Notes: generated from the sequence alone by a model not told the origin. Shown: positions 1-9,024, counted from the stretch's first letter. The stretch: DNA of 64,000 nucleotides from Sphaerospermopsis sp. SIO1G1 (GCA_010672785.1 JAAHFX010000002.1:718886-782885), one strand, 5' to 3'. Numbers and translations are program-made.

Positions 1-125
1 ATTACAATTAGTTTATCACGATCAACGGTTACCTTCGCTCTAATATTGTGGTGATTTAAGGCTTGGTTGATAAGTTCAGAAATTGCTGTTATATCACCTG
101 TTTTAGCTAAATTTACAAGGTTCAT
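1..125 (-). CDS. Partial small hypothetical protein downstream of ureA
   Basis: This is a 5' fragment read on the minus strand from an ATG at 123-125 and cut by the window edge. The visible 41 codons begin MNLVNLAKTGDITAISELIN and show no stop. The AKxGxxxAI..LIN pattern resembles short N-terminal modules seen in several cyanobacterial hypothetical proteins. It lies about 90 bases after ureA in the same direction, so it may be co-transcribed with urease genes beyond the edge. The function is unknown, and the remaining length cannot be seen. Confidence 0.55.
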   Translation of the reverse strand, partial: MNLVNLAKTGDITAISELINQALNHHNIRAKVTVDRDKLIV

Positions 126-215
126 TCTACATTCATTCAGTAGATAAATCGCAGATTATTTTCCAGATTAACTAACTAATTAATCATATTAATAGTGAGA
201 GCATTTGCTCAATTA

Positions 216-518
216 TTAACGAATAGGATTATAAATGATCACTAATTTTATTTGTTCTGGAAAAGTTGCCTCTACCTGAATTTCTGTCAACATTTCTGGT
301 ACTCCTTCCATCACATCATCACGAGTTAATAAACTTGAGCCATAATTCACTAATTCATCTAAATTTTGACCATTCCTCGCTCCTTCTAAAATAGCTGCGG
401 AAATATAAGCTACCGCTTCGGGATGATTCAGTTTTAAGCCTTGTTCTTTGTGTCTTTCTGCGACTAAACCAGCAGTAAATATTAATAGTTTATCTTTTTC
501 TCGAGGTGTAAGCTGCAT
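216..518 (-). CDS. ureA: Urease gamma subunit
   Basis: UreA is the small (100-aa) structural subunit of nickel urease, which hydrolyses urea to ammonia and carbamate in the cytoplasm. The sequence has the full family pattern: [14 protein letters not shown] at the start, [13 protein letters not shown] in the middle, and a GARNGQ..DEL..YG segment followed by [16 protein letters not shown] near the end. Length equals the usual family length. No ureD is seen on the upstream (right) side, where an Uma2 gene lies instead, and ureB/ureC, if adjacent, must lie to the left beyond the small partial gene. The product call is secure; the operon arrangement is inference. Confidence 0.95.
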   Translation of the reverse strand: MQLTPREKDKLLIFTAGLVAERHKEQGLKLNHPEAVAYISAAILEGARNGQNLDELVNYGSSLLTRDDVMEGVPEMLTEIQVEATFPEQIKLVIIYNPIR

Positions 519-827
519 TTTTTCATCCTGATGATTTTTCAGTTGTCAGATACTTAGTCTATACTTAACACATTAACAATTCTGACCGGGTGACAAGAGA
601 GCTAAAGTTAAGACAAGGTGTAGGGTGTGGTAAAAATTAACTCTTTAAAAATCTCAATCCAAAATCGGGGAAGCATCAAAAACCTGATGTGATGAACTGA
701 CAAGAAATAAATTAACCCAATCACTGTCACCACAATGACAATCTTTTTATCCCTACACCCTGCAAGAAAGCACCCTGCCTAGTTTTTACCTTGTCACCTG
801 GTAAGATGTTCACCAACACCCCATACT
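519..827. other. Intergenic region between ureA and the Uma2 gene
   Basis: This 309-base stretch has no convincing coding sequence. It is AT-rich and holds the leader of ureA. Bases 758-778 match bases 4420-4440 exactly in inverted orientation. I could not identify an NtcA box with confidence. Confidence 0.5.
758..778 (+). repeat. 21-bp inverted repeat, left copy (partner at 4420-4440)
   Basis: The 21 bases here are exactly the reverse complement of bases 4420-4440. The two copies bracket the Uma2, serA and prmA genes. The core overlaps a CACCCTGC heptamer motif that also appears in C-rich tandem repeats near 11875-11922 and 61640-61670, so it probably belongs to a dispersed repeat family. 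Confidence 0.8.
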
Positions 828-1556
828 CTATTCTGGATTTATACCCAGAGATTGTAATTTCTCAGCTAGTTTTTGCGATCGCATTTCTGCCAATTGGGCG
901 CGTTTTTCAGCTGCCTGAATTTGTTCTTCTGGGGTGAGATAACGTTCTCCAGCTTGATTGTACCAATATAGCCATTCCCTAACTACACCGCCATAACTAC
1001 CCTGTTCACAGCCAATACCTAAACCAATTTCTGGTAACCATACAGGATTACTCGGTTGTAGTTCATATCTACCATTCACTAACTTGTGTACTTCCAAGCG
1101 GGGTTTACGGCGACGACGGGAAGAATAAATTACATAGTAAAGTACACCTAAAGCCGCATATTCATCTAGCTTAACACTGTACTCTTTGCGATAATTAGGA
1201 GAAACTACCTCTAACACCCAAAGAGGGACAACATTTTCATCCCACAACACATAACTAGGACGTAGCTCTTCATCATAACAACGCTCTACCCCCAAACTTA
1301 AAAAAGCATCTGGCACAATTGGTAATTCATCTGGGTGATAATAAATACCCATATCCACACCAAAAAACCAGTCCATACGTTCTGCCCAAAGTGTTAGCAG
1401 CGTAGCCTTAAGTAATGCTGGTATTAGTTCTTGCAGTTCGTTATCCACAGGTGTTTCATCCGAGTCTGGTAGTTCTTCAGCAGAGGGTAAGTACCTAGGC
1501 AGGTTGAAATTCAAAATCATGACTTTCTGCTCCAAAATGCGGACAATCACTGACAT
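828..1556 (-). CDS. Uma2 family (DUF820) endonuclease-like protein
   Basis: This 242-aa protein belongs to the Uma2/DUF820 family, which is greatly expanded in cyanobacteria and has a restriction-endonuclease-like (PD-(D/E)XK) fold. Visible family signatures are PRYLPSAEELPDSDETPVDN near residue 20, the FGVDMGIYY..DE..IVPDAFLSLGVER block, a VLEVVSP strand followed by a conserved lysine in EYSVKLDEYAALGV, and YYVIY. The C-terminal 45 residues are a charged coiled-coil extension (PEEQIQAAEKRAQLAEMRSQ). An internal methionine at residue 13 (MILNFNLPRY) is an equally good start. The physiological role is unknown for most members; a mobile-element or repair role is only inference. Confidence 0.85.
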   Translation of the reverse strand: MSVIVRILEQKVMILNFNLPRYLPSAEELPDSDETPVDNELQELIPALLKATLLTLWAERMDWFFGVDMGIYYHPDELPIVPDAFLSLGVERCYDEELRPSYVLWDENVVPLWVLEVVSPNYRKEYSVKLDEYAALGVLYYVIYSSRRRRKPRLEVHKLVNGRYELQPSNPVWLPEIGLGIGCEQGSYGGVVREWLYWYNQAGERYLTPEEQIQAAEKRAQLAEMRSQKLAEKLQSLGINPE

Positions 1557-1758
1557 TTTCTTCCTGCTACGGCATTATTTGGCTATGGCGAGGCATAATA
1601 TCTGAAGTGAAGTTTTCTGAACCCATGATTATGGAATACATTTAATGCCTAGTTTAATATCAAAACAGATAATTACAGATATTTTTTGCTGAATTGTTGC
1701 AGATAAGCACTAAACTTAAAAGTCTCGTAGAGAAAAAATAATTATAAATGAAGTAATC

Positions 1759-3339
1759 ATGTCCAAAGTTCTTGTTTCCGATCCAATTGACAAAGCTGGT
1801 CTTGACATTCTTTCCCAAGTTGCTACTGTTGATGTAAAAACGGGCTTAAAACCAGCAGAACTAGAAGAAATTATTGGTGATTATGACGCATTGATGATTC
1901 GTTCTGGCACTCGCGTCACTCCAGAAATTATTGAAGCTGGCACACAATTAAAAATTATTGGACGTGCTGGTGTGGGTGTGGATAATGTAGATGTTGCTGC
2001 TGCTACTCGTAAAGGTATTGTTGTTGTCAATTCACCAGAAGGAAATACTATTGCTGCGGCTGAACACGCGTTAGCTATGATGTTATCCTTATCTCGTCAT
2101 ATTCCTGATGCTAATGCTTCTGTGAAAAGAGGAGAATGGGATCGTAAAACCTTCGTAGGCTCAGAAGTATACAAGAAAACTCTTGGTATTGTGGGATTAG
2201 GAAAAATAGGTTCTCATGTAGCTCAGGTAGCTAAGGCAATGGGAATGAAATTAGTTGCCTATGATCCCTTTATTTCTAGAGAAAGAGCCGAGCAAATTGG
2301 TTGTCAATTGGTAGAACTAGATTTGCTTTTTCAACAATCAGACTACATTACTTTACACATCCCCAAAACCAAAGAAACTGCTAATTTAATTGGCGAAAAA
2401 ACCCTCAGCAAAATGAAGCCCAACGTCAGAATAATTAACTGCGCTAGGGGTGGAATTATTGATGAAGCGGCCTTAGCAACAGCTATTAAAGAGGGTAAAA
2501 TAAAAGGTGCGGCCTTAGATGTGTTTGATTCTGAACCTCTGGGAGACTCAGAATTGCGATCTCTCGGTAAAGAAATGGTTCTAACTCCCCATTTAGGTGC
2601 ATCTACTGCCGAAGCTCAAGTTAATGTAGCTATAGATGTGGCTGAACAGATCCGTGATGTTTTATTAGGACTACCAGCTCGTTCTGCTGTGAATATCCCC
2701 GGACTTGGCCCCGATATTTTAGAGGAATTCAAGCCCTATATGCAGTTAGCAGAGACTTTGGGGAATTTGGTAGGACAACTAGCTGGTGGTAGAGTAGAAA
2801 CCCTGACAGTTACACTCCAAGGGGATCTAGCAACTAACAAAAGTCAACCTCTAATCATTGCATCACTCAAAGGGCTACTTTACCAAGCTCTCCGAGAAAG
2901 AGTAAATTACGTGAATGCCAACATCGAAGCCAAAGAAAGAGGTATTAGAGTCATCGAAACCAGGGATGCTTCCGCCAGAGACTATGCAGGTTCTCTACAT
3001 TTAGAAGCTACAGGTACTTTAGGTACTCATTCTGTCACCGGTGCTTTGTTAGGAGATAAGGAAATTCATTTAACAGATGTAGATGGTTTCCCCATCAACG
3101 TTCCCCCCAGCAAATATATGTTATTTACCCTGCATCGTGATATGCCAGGTATTATCGGTAAATTAGGTTCTTTATTAGGCAGTTTCAATGTCAATATTGC
3201 CAGTATGCAGGTAGGCCGGAAAATTGTCCGTGGTGATGCAGTTATGGCTTTGAGTATTGACGATCCTTTACCAGACGGCATCCTCGAAGAAATTAAACAG
3301 GTTTCTGGAATCCGTGATGCTTATACAGTCACACTTTAA
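1759..3339 (+). CDS. serA: D-3-phosphoglycerate dehydrogenase
   Basis: SerA catalyses the first step of the phosphorylated serine pathway, oxidising 3-phosphoglycerate to 3-phosphohydroxypyruvate with NAD+. The 526-aa protein is the long form. It has an N-terminal substrate/NAD domain with the Rossmann motif GIVGLGKIGSHVA (about residues 143-155), the NCARGG segment with the catalytic arginine, the TPHLGAST histidine, an intervening ASB-type domain, and a C-terminal ACT domain from about residue 452 (LFTLHRDMPGIIGKLGSLLG), which in relatives binds serine for feedback control. The start ATG follows an AT-rich leader. prmA follows 150 bases downstream on the same strand, a common cyanobacterial pairing. 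Confidence 0.97.
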   Translation: MSKVLVSDPIDKAGLDILSQVATVDVKTGLKPAELEEIIGDYDALMIRSGTRVTPEIIEAGTQLKIIGRAGVGVDNVDVAAATRKGIVVVNSPEGNTIAAAEHALAMMLSLSRHIPDANASVKRGEWDRKTFVGSEVYKKTLGIVGLGKIGSHVAQVAKAMGMKLVAYDPFISRERAEQIGCQLVELDLLFQQSDYITLHIPKTKETANLIGEKTLSKMKPNVRIINCARGGIIDEAALATAIKEGKIKGAALDVFDSEPLGDSELRSLGKEMVLTPHLGASTAEAQVNVAIDVAEQIRDVLLGLPARSAVNIPGLGPDILEEFKPYMQLAETLGNLVGQLAGGRVETLTVTLQGDLATNKSQPLIIASLKGLLYQALRERVNYVNANIEAKERGIRVIETRDASARDYAGSLHLEATGTLGTHSVTGALLGDKEIHLTDVDGFPINVPPSKYMLFTLHRDMPGIIGKLGSLLGSFNVNIASMQVGRKIVRGDAVMALSIDDPLPDGILEEIKQVSGIRDAYTVTL

Positions 3340-3489
3340 GTTATAGCAGTAATTTGGTGATGGGGAGATAGGGTGAGGGGATGAGAGGGTAATGGGGAGA
3401 ATAATTATTTGTTGATGAATCTTGCTTGTTCCCTGTTTCCTATTTCCTATTGTTGCAACTAAATATAAAATCTAAATTTTAAAAGTTAT

Positions 3490-4410
3490 ATGGCAAATAC
3501 ATGGTGGGAATTAAAAATTTTATGTGAACCAAACCTAGAAGATTCTATCTTTTGGCGGCTAGAAGCTTTTGGGTGTCGTGGTACAGCTAGTGAAAGCAAA
3601 GGTCATTCTTCTCTATTAAAAGCTTATTTACCCAGCTTTCAAGCCCAATTACTGGATTTATCTGCATTATCTTTATTGCTAAGACAAGATGCCTTGTGCC
3701 TAGGTTTAACACCGCCCATATTACACTGGAGTTTAATAGATGAGGAAGATTGGGCAAGTAATTGGAAACAATATTGGCAACCCCAGGAAATTGGCGATCG
3801 CTTTATCATTAACCCTGCATGGCTACCCCTACCTACATCCTCCGATCGCTTAGTTATTCGTCTTGATCCTGGTGTAGCTTTTGGTACAGGCAATCATGCT
3901 ACAACTCAATTGTGTTTAGAATCTTTAGAAATGAGATTGAGCAACGTTCCTGATTCTTTTATTAGCCAAGAAGAGAAAAAACAACCTGTTGTAATTGCTG
4001 ATATTGGTTGTGGATCTGGTATTCTTTCTATCGGTGCTATTTTGTTGGGTGCTGCCAAAATTTACGCAGTAGACACAGATCCTCTAGCAGTAAAATCTAC
4101 TTTCAGCAACCGCGCTCTGAATGAGATCACATCAGAAAAGTTAATTCCCGCTCAAGGAAGTGTGGATGCGTTAAAAGCAATAATCCCAAAACCCGTGGAT
4201 GGGATTGTTTGTAATATTTTGGCCGATGTCATTATAGAATTAATTCCAGAAATGAGTGCAATAGCTCAACCTAGAACTTGGGGTATATTTAGTGGTATTT
4301 TATTAGAACAATCAAAAGCTGTAGCAGATATTTTAGAACAAAATGGCTGGGTAGTAGCTACTCTCTGGAAAAGAAAAGAATGGTGCTGTTTAAATGCGCG
4401 TAGGTCTTAA
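3490..4410 (+). CDS. prmA: Ribosomal protein L11 methyltransferase
   Basis: PrmA methylates ribosomal protein L11 using S-adenosylmethionine. The 306-aa product shows the N-terminal L11-recognition region with [10 protein letters not shown], the [14 protein letters not shown] segment, the SAM-binding motif [14 protein letters not shown] (about residues 170-183), VDTDPLAV as motif II, and NILADVI near residue 242, which corresponds to the NPPY-like position of the family. It lies downstream of serA with a 150-base gap, so they may share a transcript. Length and motifs are normal. No obvious terminator follows; the region after it is repeat-rich. Confidence 0.95.
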   Translation: MANTWWELKILCEPNLEDSIFWRLEAFGCRGTASESKGHSSLLKAYLPSFQAQLLDLSALSLLLRQDALCLGLTPPILHWSLIDEEDWASNWKQYWQPQEIGDRFIINPAWLPLPTSSDRLVIRLDPGVAFGTGNHATTQLCLESLEMRLSNVPDSFISQEEKKQPVVIADIGCGSGILSIGAILLGAAKIYAVDTDPLAVKSTFSNRALNEITSEKLIPAQGSVDALKAIIPKPVDGIVCNILADVIIELIPEMSAIAQPRTWGIFSGILLEQSKAVADILEQNGWVVATLWKRKEWCCLNARRS

Positions 4411-4419
4411 ATCGCGGAA

Positions 4420-4440
4420 GCAGGGTGCTTTCTTGCAGGG
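4420..4440 (-). repeat. 21-bp inverted repeat, right copy
   Basis: Reverse complement of 758-778 with no mismatch. It begins 10 bases after the prmA stop codon. Confidence 0.8.
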
Positions 4441-4480
4441 AGAGAATTAAAAACTTAATTTTAGGGTTTGCAGCAAAAAG

Positions 4481-4571
4481 TGACTGGTGATTGGTGACTG
4501 GGAATAGTAAAGAACTTTCACCCCCTCATCCCCTCACCCCCTCACCCCCTCACCCACTCACCCACTCATCT
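4481..4571 (+). repeat. Heptamer tandem repeats (TGACTGG/TGATTGG and CACCCCC types)
   Basis: Short tandem heptamers of the kind common between cyanobacterial genes: a few TGACTGGTGATTGG units, then a C-rich run of CACCCCCT/CACCCACT units. They lie between the convergent prmA and thioredoxin genes. Confidence 0.85.
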
Positions 4572-4682
4572 CCTCTGACTGGTGAACTGTTCCCTATTCC
4601 CTAACCCCTAAATGGAGAGGATGGAAGAAAGTGGGTGATAGGGAAAAAGGTTTTTACCAATTACCCGTTACCCATGACCAAA

Positions 4683-5000
4683 TTAAACCAGAGTTTTTAA
4701 ATGTTGAACTAACTGTGGTGCTTGCACTACACCTTCAATTCTTTCCACTGCTTGACCTTGTTTAAATAACACTAGGGTTGGTAAAGCAGCAATTTGATAT
4801 TTAGTTGCTAACTGAGTGTATTTTTCAGTATCAATTTTAACAATTCTTATGCGGCTTTTGAGTTCTAAGTTTACCTGTTCTAAAATAGGCCCCATCATTT
4901 TACATGGGCCACACCAATCAGCATAAAAATCTACCAATACAGGTACATCAGAGCCAGACAGCATTTCCTCAAAGCTGTTAAATTGCTTTTTAGTTGTCAT
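4683..5000 (-). CDS. trxA: Thioredoxin, probably y-type (TrxQ-like)
   Basis: This is a small thiol-disulfide oxidoreductase that reduces target protein disulfides. It has the redox motif WCGPCKMM, the preceding VDFYADWCGPC context, the KIDTEKYTQLATKYQI block and the cis-proline loop ALPTLVLF. The KIDTEKY..A.KY.I.ALPT pattern resembles the y-type/TrxQ thioredoxins linked to peroxiredoxin and oxidative defence in cyanobacteria and plastids. I place the start at the ATG at 4998-5000 (MTTKKQFNSF, 105 aa); a GTG four codons upstream would extend it without clear family support. It is monocistronic and convergent with prmA. Confidence 0.9.
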   Translation of the reverse strand: MTTKKQFNSFEEMLSGSDVPVLVDFYADWCGPCKMMGPILEQVNLELKSRIRIVKIDTEKYTQLATKYQIAALPTLVLFKQGQAVERIEGVVQAPQLVQHLKTLV

Positions 5001-5126
5001 GATGACATACACCTAATTTTAACCAGTTTATTTTTTATAGTAGTTCTTAGAAAATAAAATTGGTTGAATTTTATCTTTTCTTGAGAAATAAAATGTTTGG
5101 GTTATGGGTAATTGGTGATGGACACC

Positions 5127-5171
5127 GATAACTGACAACTGATAACTGATAACTGATAACCGATAACTGAT
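5127..5171 (+). repeat. GATAACT heptamer tandem repeat
   Basis: About six near-perfect TGATAAC units between the cyclophilin stop and the thioredoxin leader. It is the same unit as the long array at 15617-15848. Confidence 0.85.
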
Positions 5172-5179
5172 TAACTTGG

Positions 5180-6271
5180 TTAAACTAAATTTTCAATTCC
5201 TTGTACAACTTTAGCTGATTCAATTTTGTCACCAGCTTTGAGAGTATCTAGAATATCTCTACCTTCGATCAAATAACCAAAAACTGAATAACGACCATCT
5301 AAAAGATTGCGTCCTGCGGGTGTAAGTTCTGGTTCAAACAAAAAGAAGAAAACTTGAGAGGAACCGCCATCTACATCATTTTCAGGACGTGCCATTGCTA
5401 AAGCACCAAAGGAAGAAAATGGTAAAACTGGCATATCCAGATAGCGTCCTGCTTCTTCTAGAGTAATGCCATAGGTTGGTTCTTCGTCACCTTCTACCAA
5501 AATTTCTAAGGGAATAGCCCGATATTTACCAGTGTCAGGATCAATAAAACCAACTTCTTCGCCTGGTGGATCTCCTGTTTGTAAGACATAAGACTGTTCA
5601 GAACGGGTAAATTCTAGACCGTTATAAAAACCCCGCTGTACTAAATCTACAAAATTACCAGCAGTAACAGGGGCGCTATAACCATCTACTACTACAGTTA
5701 AGTCACCTTTGCTAGTTTCAAAGGCAATGGTAGCTCGGCCTTTGAGTTGAGGTAGATTGCTATATTTCTCAGGAACTTCAAAGGGATATCCTTTTACCAT
5801 TGACTCTTCTAATAAGGAGACAACTTTTAGTAACTTAGCTCTACCTTCTAGAACCGGATCTTTTTGTTTGTTTTTGAGTATTTCTTGTAGTTCTGTGACA
5901 CCAGATTTTAGTTCATTGATCCAAGCTTCTGCTTGCTCTTGGCTTTCTTCAGGAACGCTTGCTAAGATTTTGGAGGGTTTATCTAAAATCCGTGATGCTT
6001 GTTTGAGGTCTCTGGAAACAGCACCCCATCTTTTGTTAGCACGTAGTTGATTAGCAATATCTTCTAAGCGACCTTGCAATTTACGTACTGGTTTGTTATC
6101 AATGGGTAGTGCATATCTTAATAGTGCTTTGCCGTCCGTAATAGCGTTACCAGCCGGTAAGGCAGCATAGCTTAAAGGAGTCCAAACACCTATGGTCATA
6201 GCTACAAGTATTGTTGCCAACAGTGTGACTCTGAGGCTGTATTGCAGCCAGGACTTGATGAAGTTAAACAT
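5180..6271 (-). CDS. Cyclophilin-type peptidyl-prolyl isomerase (TLP40/CYP38-like)
   Basis: The protein combines an N-terminal helical region with a C-terminal cyclophilin domain, the architecture of plant CYP38/TLP40, a thylakoid-lumen factor for photosystem II assembly. With the ATG at 6269-6271 it has 363 aa and starts MFNFIKSWLQYSL, followed by a hydrophobic signal/anchor (LLATILVAMTIGVWTPLSYA). The middle is PsbQ-like and helical. The cyclophilin domain runs from about ATIAFETSKGDLTVVVDGYSAP to the end, with GNFVDLVQRGFYNG and SSQVFFFLFEPELTPAGRNLLDGRYSVFGYLIEG. A GTG 15 codons upstream is also open but lacks the feel of a signal peptide start. A PPIase role is likely but activity is unproven in CYP38 homologues. 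Confidence 0.88.
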   Translation of the reverse strand: MFNFIKSWLQYSLRVTLLATILVAMTIGVWTPLSYAALPAGNAITDGKALLRYALPIDNKPVRKLQGRLEDIANQLRANKRWGAVSRDLKQASRILDKPSKILASVPEESQEQAEAWINELKSGVTELQEILKNKQKDPVLEGRAKLLKVVSLLEESMVKGYPFEVPEKYSNLPQLKGRATIAFETSKGDLTVVVDGYSAPVTAGNFVDLVQRGFYNGLEFTRSEQSYVLQTGDPPGEEVGFIDPDTGKYRAIPLEILVEGDEEPTYGITLEEAGRYLDMPVLPFSSFGALAMARPENDVDGGSSQVFFFLFEPELTPAGRNLLDGRYSVFGYLIEGRDILDTLKAGDKIESAKVVQGIENLV

Positions 6272-6452
6272 GGAATTTCTCAAATGCAGCATCAAAATTT
6301 TGTGACTGGAATTCACCCATTATTTATCTTCCCACATTGAGGTAATTGGTAATTGGTAATTGGTACAACAAGTGAGTTACCCAATGACTAATGACTAATG
6401 ACTAATTACAGGTACAATAAATGCCGACTATCTTCCCAAATTTACAAGTTTC

Positions 6453-7010
6453 ATGATTTCTAGTAATGATTTTCGTTCCGGCGTTTCTATTGTTTTAGAC
6501 GGCTCTGTCTGGAAAGTAGTAGAATTCTTGCACGTTAAGCCTGGTAAAGGTTCTGCATTCGTGAGAACTAAACTCAAAAATGTCCAAAATGGTAACGTGG
6601 TGGAAAGAACTTTCCGGGCTGGGGAAACTGTACCCCAAGCTACTTTAGAAAAAATTGTCATGCAACATACCTATAAAGAAGGCGACGAGTTCGTCTTTAT
6701 GGATATGGAAAGTTATGAAGAAAATAGATTGAGTGCTGCACAAATTGGCGATCGCGTCAAATACCTCAAAGAAGGTATGGAGGCGAATGTTGTGAAGTGG
6801 GATGAGCAAGTGCTAGAGGTAGAACTACCTAATTCTGTGGTTCTAGAAGTAACTCAAACCGATCCTGGTGTGAAAGGTGATACTGCCACAGGTGGTACTA
6901 AACCAGCTACATTAGAAACTGGTGCAACTGTGATGGTTCCTCTGTTTATTTCTCAAGGTGAAAAAATCAAGATTGATACCAGAAACGATACATATTTAGG
7001 TAGGGAATAA
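6453..7010 (+). CDS. efp: Translation elongation factor P
   Basis: EF-P relieves ribosome stalling at polyproline stretches. The 185-aa protein has the KOW-like first domain ([20 protein letters not shown]), the loop KPGKGSAF whose lysine (about residue 32) corresponds to the tip that inserts near the peptidyl-transferase centre, and the two OB domains, ending in the family signature [17 protein letters not shown]. Length is standard. accB lies 226 bases downstream on the same strand, the usual cyanobacterial efp-accB neighbourhood, with a strong palindrome between them. Polyproline-rich proteins such as the SLH protein at 25.5 kb would be natural clients (inference). Confidence 0.97.
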   Translation: MISSNDFRSGVSIVLDGSVWKVVEFLHVKPGKGSAFVRTKLKNVQNGNVVERTFRAGETVPQATLEKIVMQHTYKEGDEFVFMDMESYEENRLSAAQIGDRVKYLKEGMEANVVKWDEQVLEVELPNSVVLEVTQTDPGVKGDTATGGTKPATLETGATVMVPLFISQGEKIKIDTRNDTYLGRE

Positions 7011-7088
7011 GGAATAAACAGAATTTGTGTGGATATCTCAGATTGATTCCTGATCATTTTGCCACCTAGAAGAAATGAATCATTAACA

Positions 7089-7126
7089 GTAATACCCAGA
7101 AATAAGACAACATTTCTTGGTATTAC
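7089..7126 (+). promoter_or_regulatory. Strong hairpin between efp and accB
   Basis: A near-perfect palindrome: GTAATACC pairs with GGTATTAC and, after one mismatch, AGAAAT pairs with ATTTCT, with an 8-base loop (14 pairs in total). It is followed by CTCTTC rather than a T-run, so it is a weak candidate for intrinsic termination and could be an mRNA-processing or partial-attenuation site between the two genes. Confidence 0.5.
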
Positions 7127-7236
7127 CTCTTCAATAGCCGATATCAATCAAATTAATTTATCTGATATCCATTCTTCAATGCTTGTTGATTACTCTCAAA
7201 ATTCTCATTTATAGTTAGGTCGAGGTAAAAAATACT

Positions 7237-7761
7237 GTGCCATTAGACTTTAATGAAATCCGTCAATTATTAGCGACTATTGCTCAAACAGATATTTCTG
7301 AAGTAATTCTCAAAAGTGATCAGTTTGAGCTAGTAGTGCGTAAAGGAATTAGCTATCCTGTACCAACAACGGATCAAGTAGCTAGTAACAAAATTGTAAG
7401 TACAGGAATAATTCCAGCTACTGCACCTGTATCTGCACCCTTGCCGGAAACAACAATTAACCATGATAATTCAGCAGCTAGTTCACCACCTCCTGTAGCA
7501 GCCAATGCCTCCTCATCTAAATGGGTAGAGGTAGAGTCGCCAATGGTGGGAACATTTTATCGCGCTTCTGCACCAGGCGAAGATCCGTTTGTGGAAGTGG
7601 GAGATAGGGTCAAAACTGGCCAGACAGTTTGTATCATTGAAGCGATGAAATTGATGAACGAAATTGAAGCTGAGGTGTCTGGACAGGTAATGGAAATTCT
7701 TGTTCAAAATGGTGAACCTGTTGAATACGGTCAACCTTTGATGCGAATTAACCCCGATTGA
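7237..7761 (+). CDS. accB: Biotin carboxyl carrier protein of acetyl-CoA carboxylase
   Basis: AccB carries biotin for the acetyl-CoA carboxylase that makes malonyl-CoA for fatty acid synthesis. The 174-aa protein has an N-terminal segment ([20 protein letters not shown]), a Pro/Ala/Ser-rich linker (about residues 58-93) and the biotinyl domain with the modification motif EAMKLMNE, in which K138 would be biotinylated. The start codon is GTG. It lies downstream of efp. Its product would supply malonyl-CoA both for fatty acids and, in principle, for the malonyltransferase fusion at 57.5-59.5 kb. Confidence 0.96.
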   Translation: MPLDFNEIRQLLATIAQTDISEVILKSDQFELVVRKGISYPVPTTDQVASNKIVSTGIIPATAPVSAPLPETTINHDNSAASSPPPVAANASSSKWVEVESPMVGTFYRASAPGEDPFVEVGDRVKTGQTVCIIEAMKLMNEIEAEVSGQVMEILVQNGEPVEYGQPLMRINPD

Positions 7762-7875
7762 GTATTATTACATTAGTGATTAGTCATTAGTTTTTAGTCA
7801 TCAGTTCGGGCCTGCTGAATAAATCTAGAAGAAATTGTAGATAAGCGTTTCAGGGTCTTTTTCTCCAAAAAAAAA

Positions 7876-7900
7876 GTGCTATTTTGTAGCACCTATTTTC
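7876..7900. terminator. Probable intrinsic terminator after accB
   Basis: GTGCTA at 7876-7881 pairs with TAGCAC at 7887-7892 around a TTTTG loop, preceded by an A-run and followed by CTATTTTC. Because A-runs and T-rich bases lie on both sides, it could work for accB and for the convergent GerMN gene. Confidence 0.5.
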
Positions 7901-7998
7901 TCAAAAATATTGACTTTTATAACCAATGACTAATGACTAATTACCAATGATCAATAACTAGTGCTTGTTGAATAATATGAAAATATTATATATGGGTC

Positions 7999-8113
7999 AG
8001 GACTTACGCAAAATATCTCTCAAATCCTCATATCTCTGTGTTCTCTGTGCCTGGGGTGGTATGTCTTCGACACGCTACGCGAACGATTCTTCTATAGCTT
8101 GTGCGTAAGTCCT
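7999..8113 (+). repeat. Short inverted-repeat element with AGGACTTACGCA ends
   Basis: A 12-base terminal sequence AGGACTTACGCA at 7999-8010 has its exact reverse complement at 8102-8113, enclosing about 90 non-coding bases. Related ends occur at 63836-63926 and, less well, 13171-13255. The form is that of a non-autonomous MITE-like element. Confidence 0.65.
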
Positions 8114-8158
8114 ATAGGTAAAGGATTTGAAGCAATTTGAAATTAAAAAAGTACAAGA

Positions 8159-8264
8159 TACAGCACTTTTTGGTGTCATGAGGTACATTATTGGCAGGCA
8201 AGATGCCTACCCCACAAGAGTTTCATGATTATGATTTGTACCTCATAGCAACGAAATCTGCTGT
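8159..8264 (-). repeat. Palindromic intergenic element, copy 1
   Basis: The sequence runs from TACAGCAC through TGAGGTAC and, after a GGCAGGCAAGATGCC core, to GTACCTCAT and AAATCTGCTGTA. It is the reverse complement of the element at 13013-13119 with limited mismatches and is related to 63215-63322. The GAGGTAC/GTACCTC arms make a long imperfect hairpin. The flank from 8290 to about 8385 (GAAAATTTAAACTTA, GTTCCCTGTTCCCT, ACAGATCACTTTT) is also shared, in reverse, with 63105-63185. Confidence 0.75.
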
Positions 8265-8403
8265 AGATGGGGATAAGTCCTTGAAAACCTGGCACTTTGG
8301 TTGAAAATTTAAACTTACCAACTCTTGAAGCTGTTCCCTGTTCCCTGTTCCCTAAGTCTTAACAGATCACTTTTATGGCTTAACGCTCCGCTCACAGCAA
8401 ACC

Positions 8404-9024
8404 CTACAAAGGGTAATTTTCATCAAAAATTGCACGTGTTAATGGCTGTTGTATTTCTACTCCTTCTCCACCTAAAATTTCCAAAGGTGTACCATCAACT
8501 TCTATATATACTTTAGCACTGGGATTTAAGGTCGTAGCAGTATAAACAACTTGACCTACTCGTCCCATCATTGAGGTACTACCACCACCTTTGGTAAAAC
8601 CTGCTGATAGATTTAGGTGAACTTGATCATTTTCTACTTTTAAACTGAGTAGTTGAGTTTCTTGGGGAATGGTGGTGGAGTTTGTGCCTTCTGTAGGTCC
8701 TGCTAATAAAGTTTTAAAAGCTGTTTCTAAAGCTTGCTGTGGTTCTGCTGCTGCTATTGGTAATGATTGTGGAACTAATTCCAGATTTTGATCTTTTAAT
8801 GTTAACCAGTAGATTTTGGTAGTTTGTTCGTTTCCTGGTTGGGCGGTTAATGGTTGTTTTGGCTGTTTGATCGTTTCAGAAGTGTTGTTTGGTGTGGAGG
8901 GTGTTTGAGGAGTCTGGGATGTGAACCAAGCTACTCCACCACTGACAGCTATAACCGCAGATGATACTGCTGCTATTACACCTGATGAAAGATTACGGTT
9001 AGTTGTTCTGTGTTGTTCATTCAT
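8404..9024 (-). CDS. GerMN domain-containing membrane-anchored protein
   Basis: The 206-aa protein has a short basic N-terminus, a transmembrane/signal segment (GVIAAVSSAVIAVSGGVAWF, about residues 15-34), a Pro/Thr-rich linker and a C-terminal GerMN domain. The domain signatures seen are KIYWLTLKDQNLELVPQSLP, ALETAFKTLLAGPT, IPQETQLLSLKVENDQVHLNLS and the G.VVYTAT..P..KVYIEVDGTPLEIL segment. GerMN domains occur in spore-germination and cell-envelope proteins; in cyanobacteria the role is unknown, and a periplasmic envelope function is inferred. It stands alone, convergent with accB. Confidence 0.88.
   Translation of the reverse strand: MNEQHRTTNRNLSSGVIAAVSSAVIAVSGGVAWFTSQTPQTPSTPNNTSETIKQPKQPLTAQPGNEQTTKIYWLTLKDQNLELVPQSLPIAAAEPQQALETAFKTLLAGPTEGTNSTTIPQETQLLSLKVENDQVHLNLSAGFTKGGGSTSMMGRVGQVVYTATTLNPSAKVYIEVDGTPLEILGGEGVEIQQPLTRAIFDENYPL

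Larger units (their letters stand above)
7762..8403. other. Repeat-rich intergenic region after accB
   Basis: No gene is supported in these 642 bases. They hold a hairpin terminator (7876-7895), a TGACTAA-type heptamer patch, a 115-base inverted-repeat element (7999-8113) and one copy of a palindromic element (8159-8264) with its conserved flank extending to about 8400. Confidence 0.7.

Noticed and set aside
7089..7126. Riboswitch before accB
   Set aside because: It is a simple palindrome without conserved aptamer-like features; no riboswitch class could be recognised.
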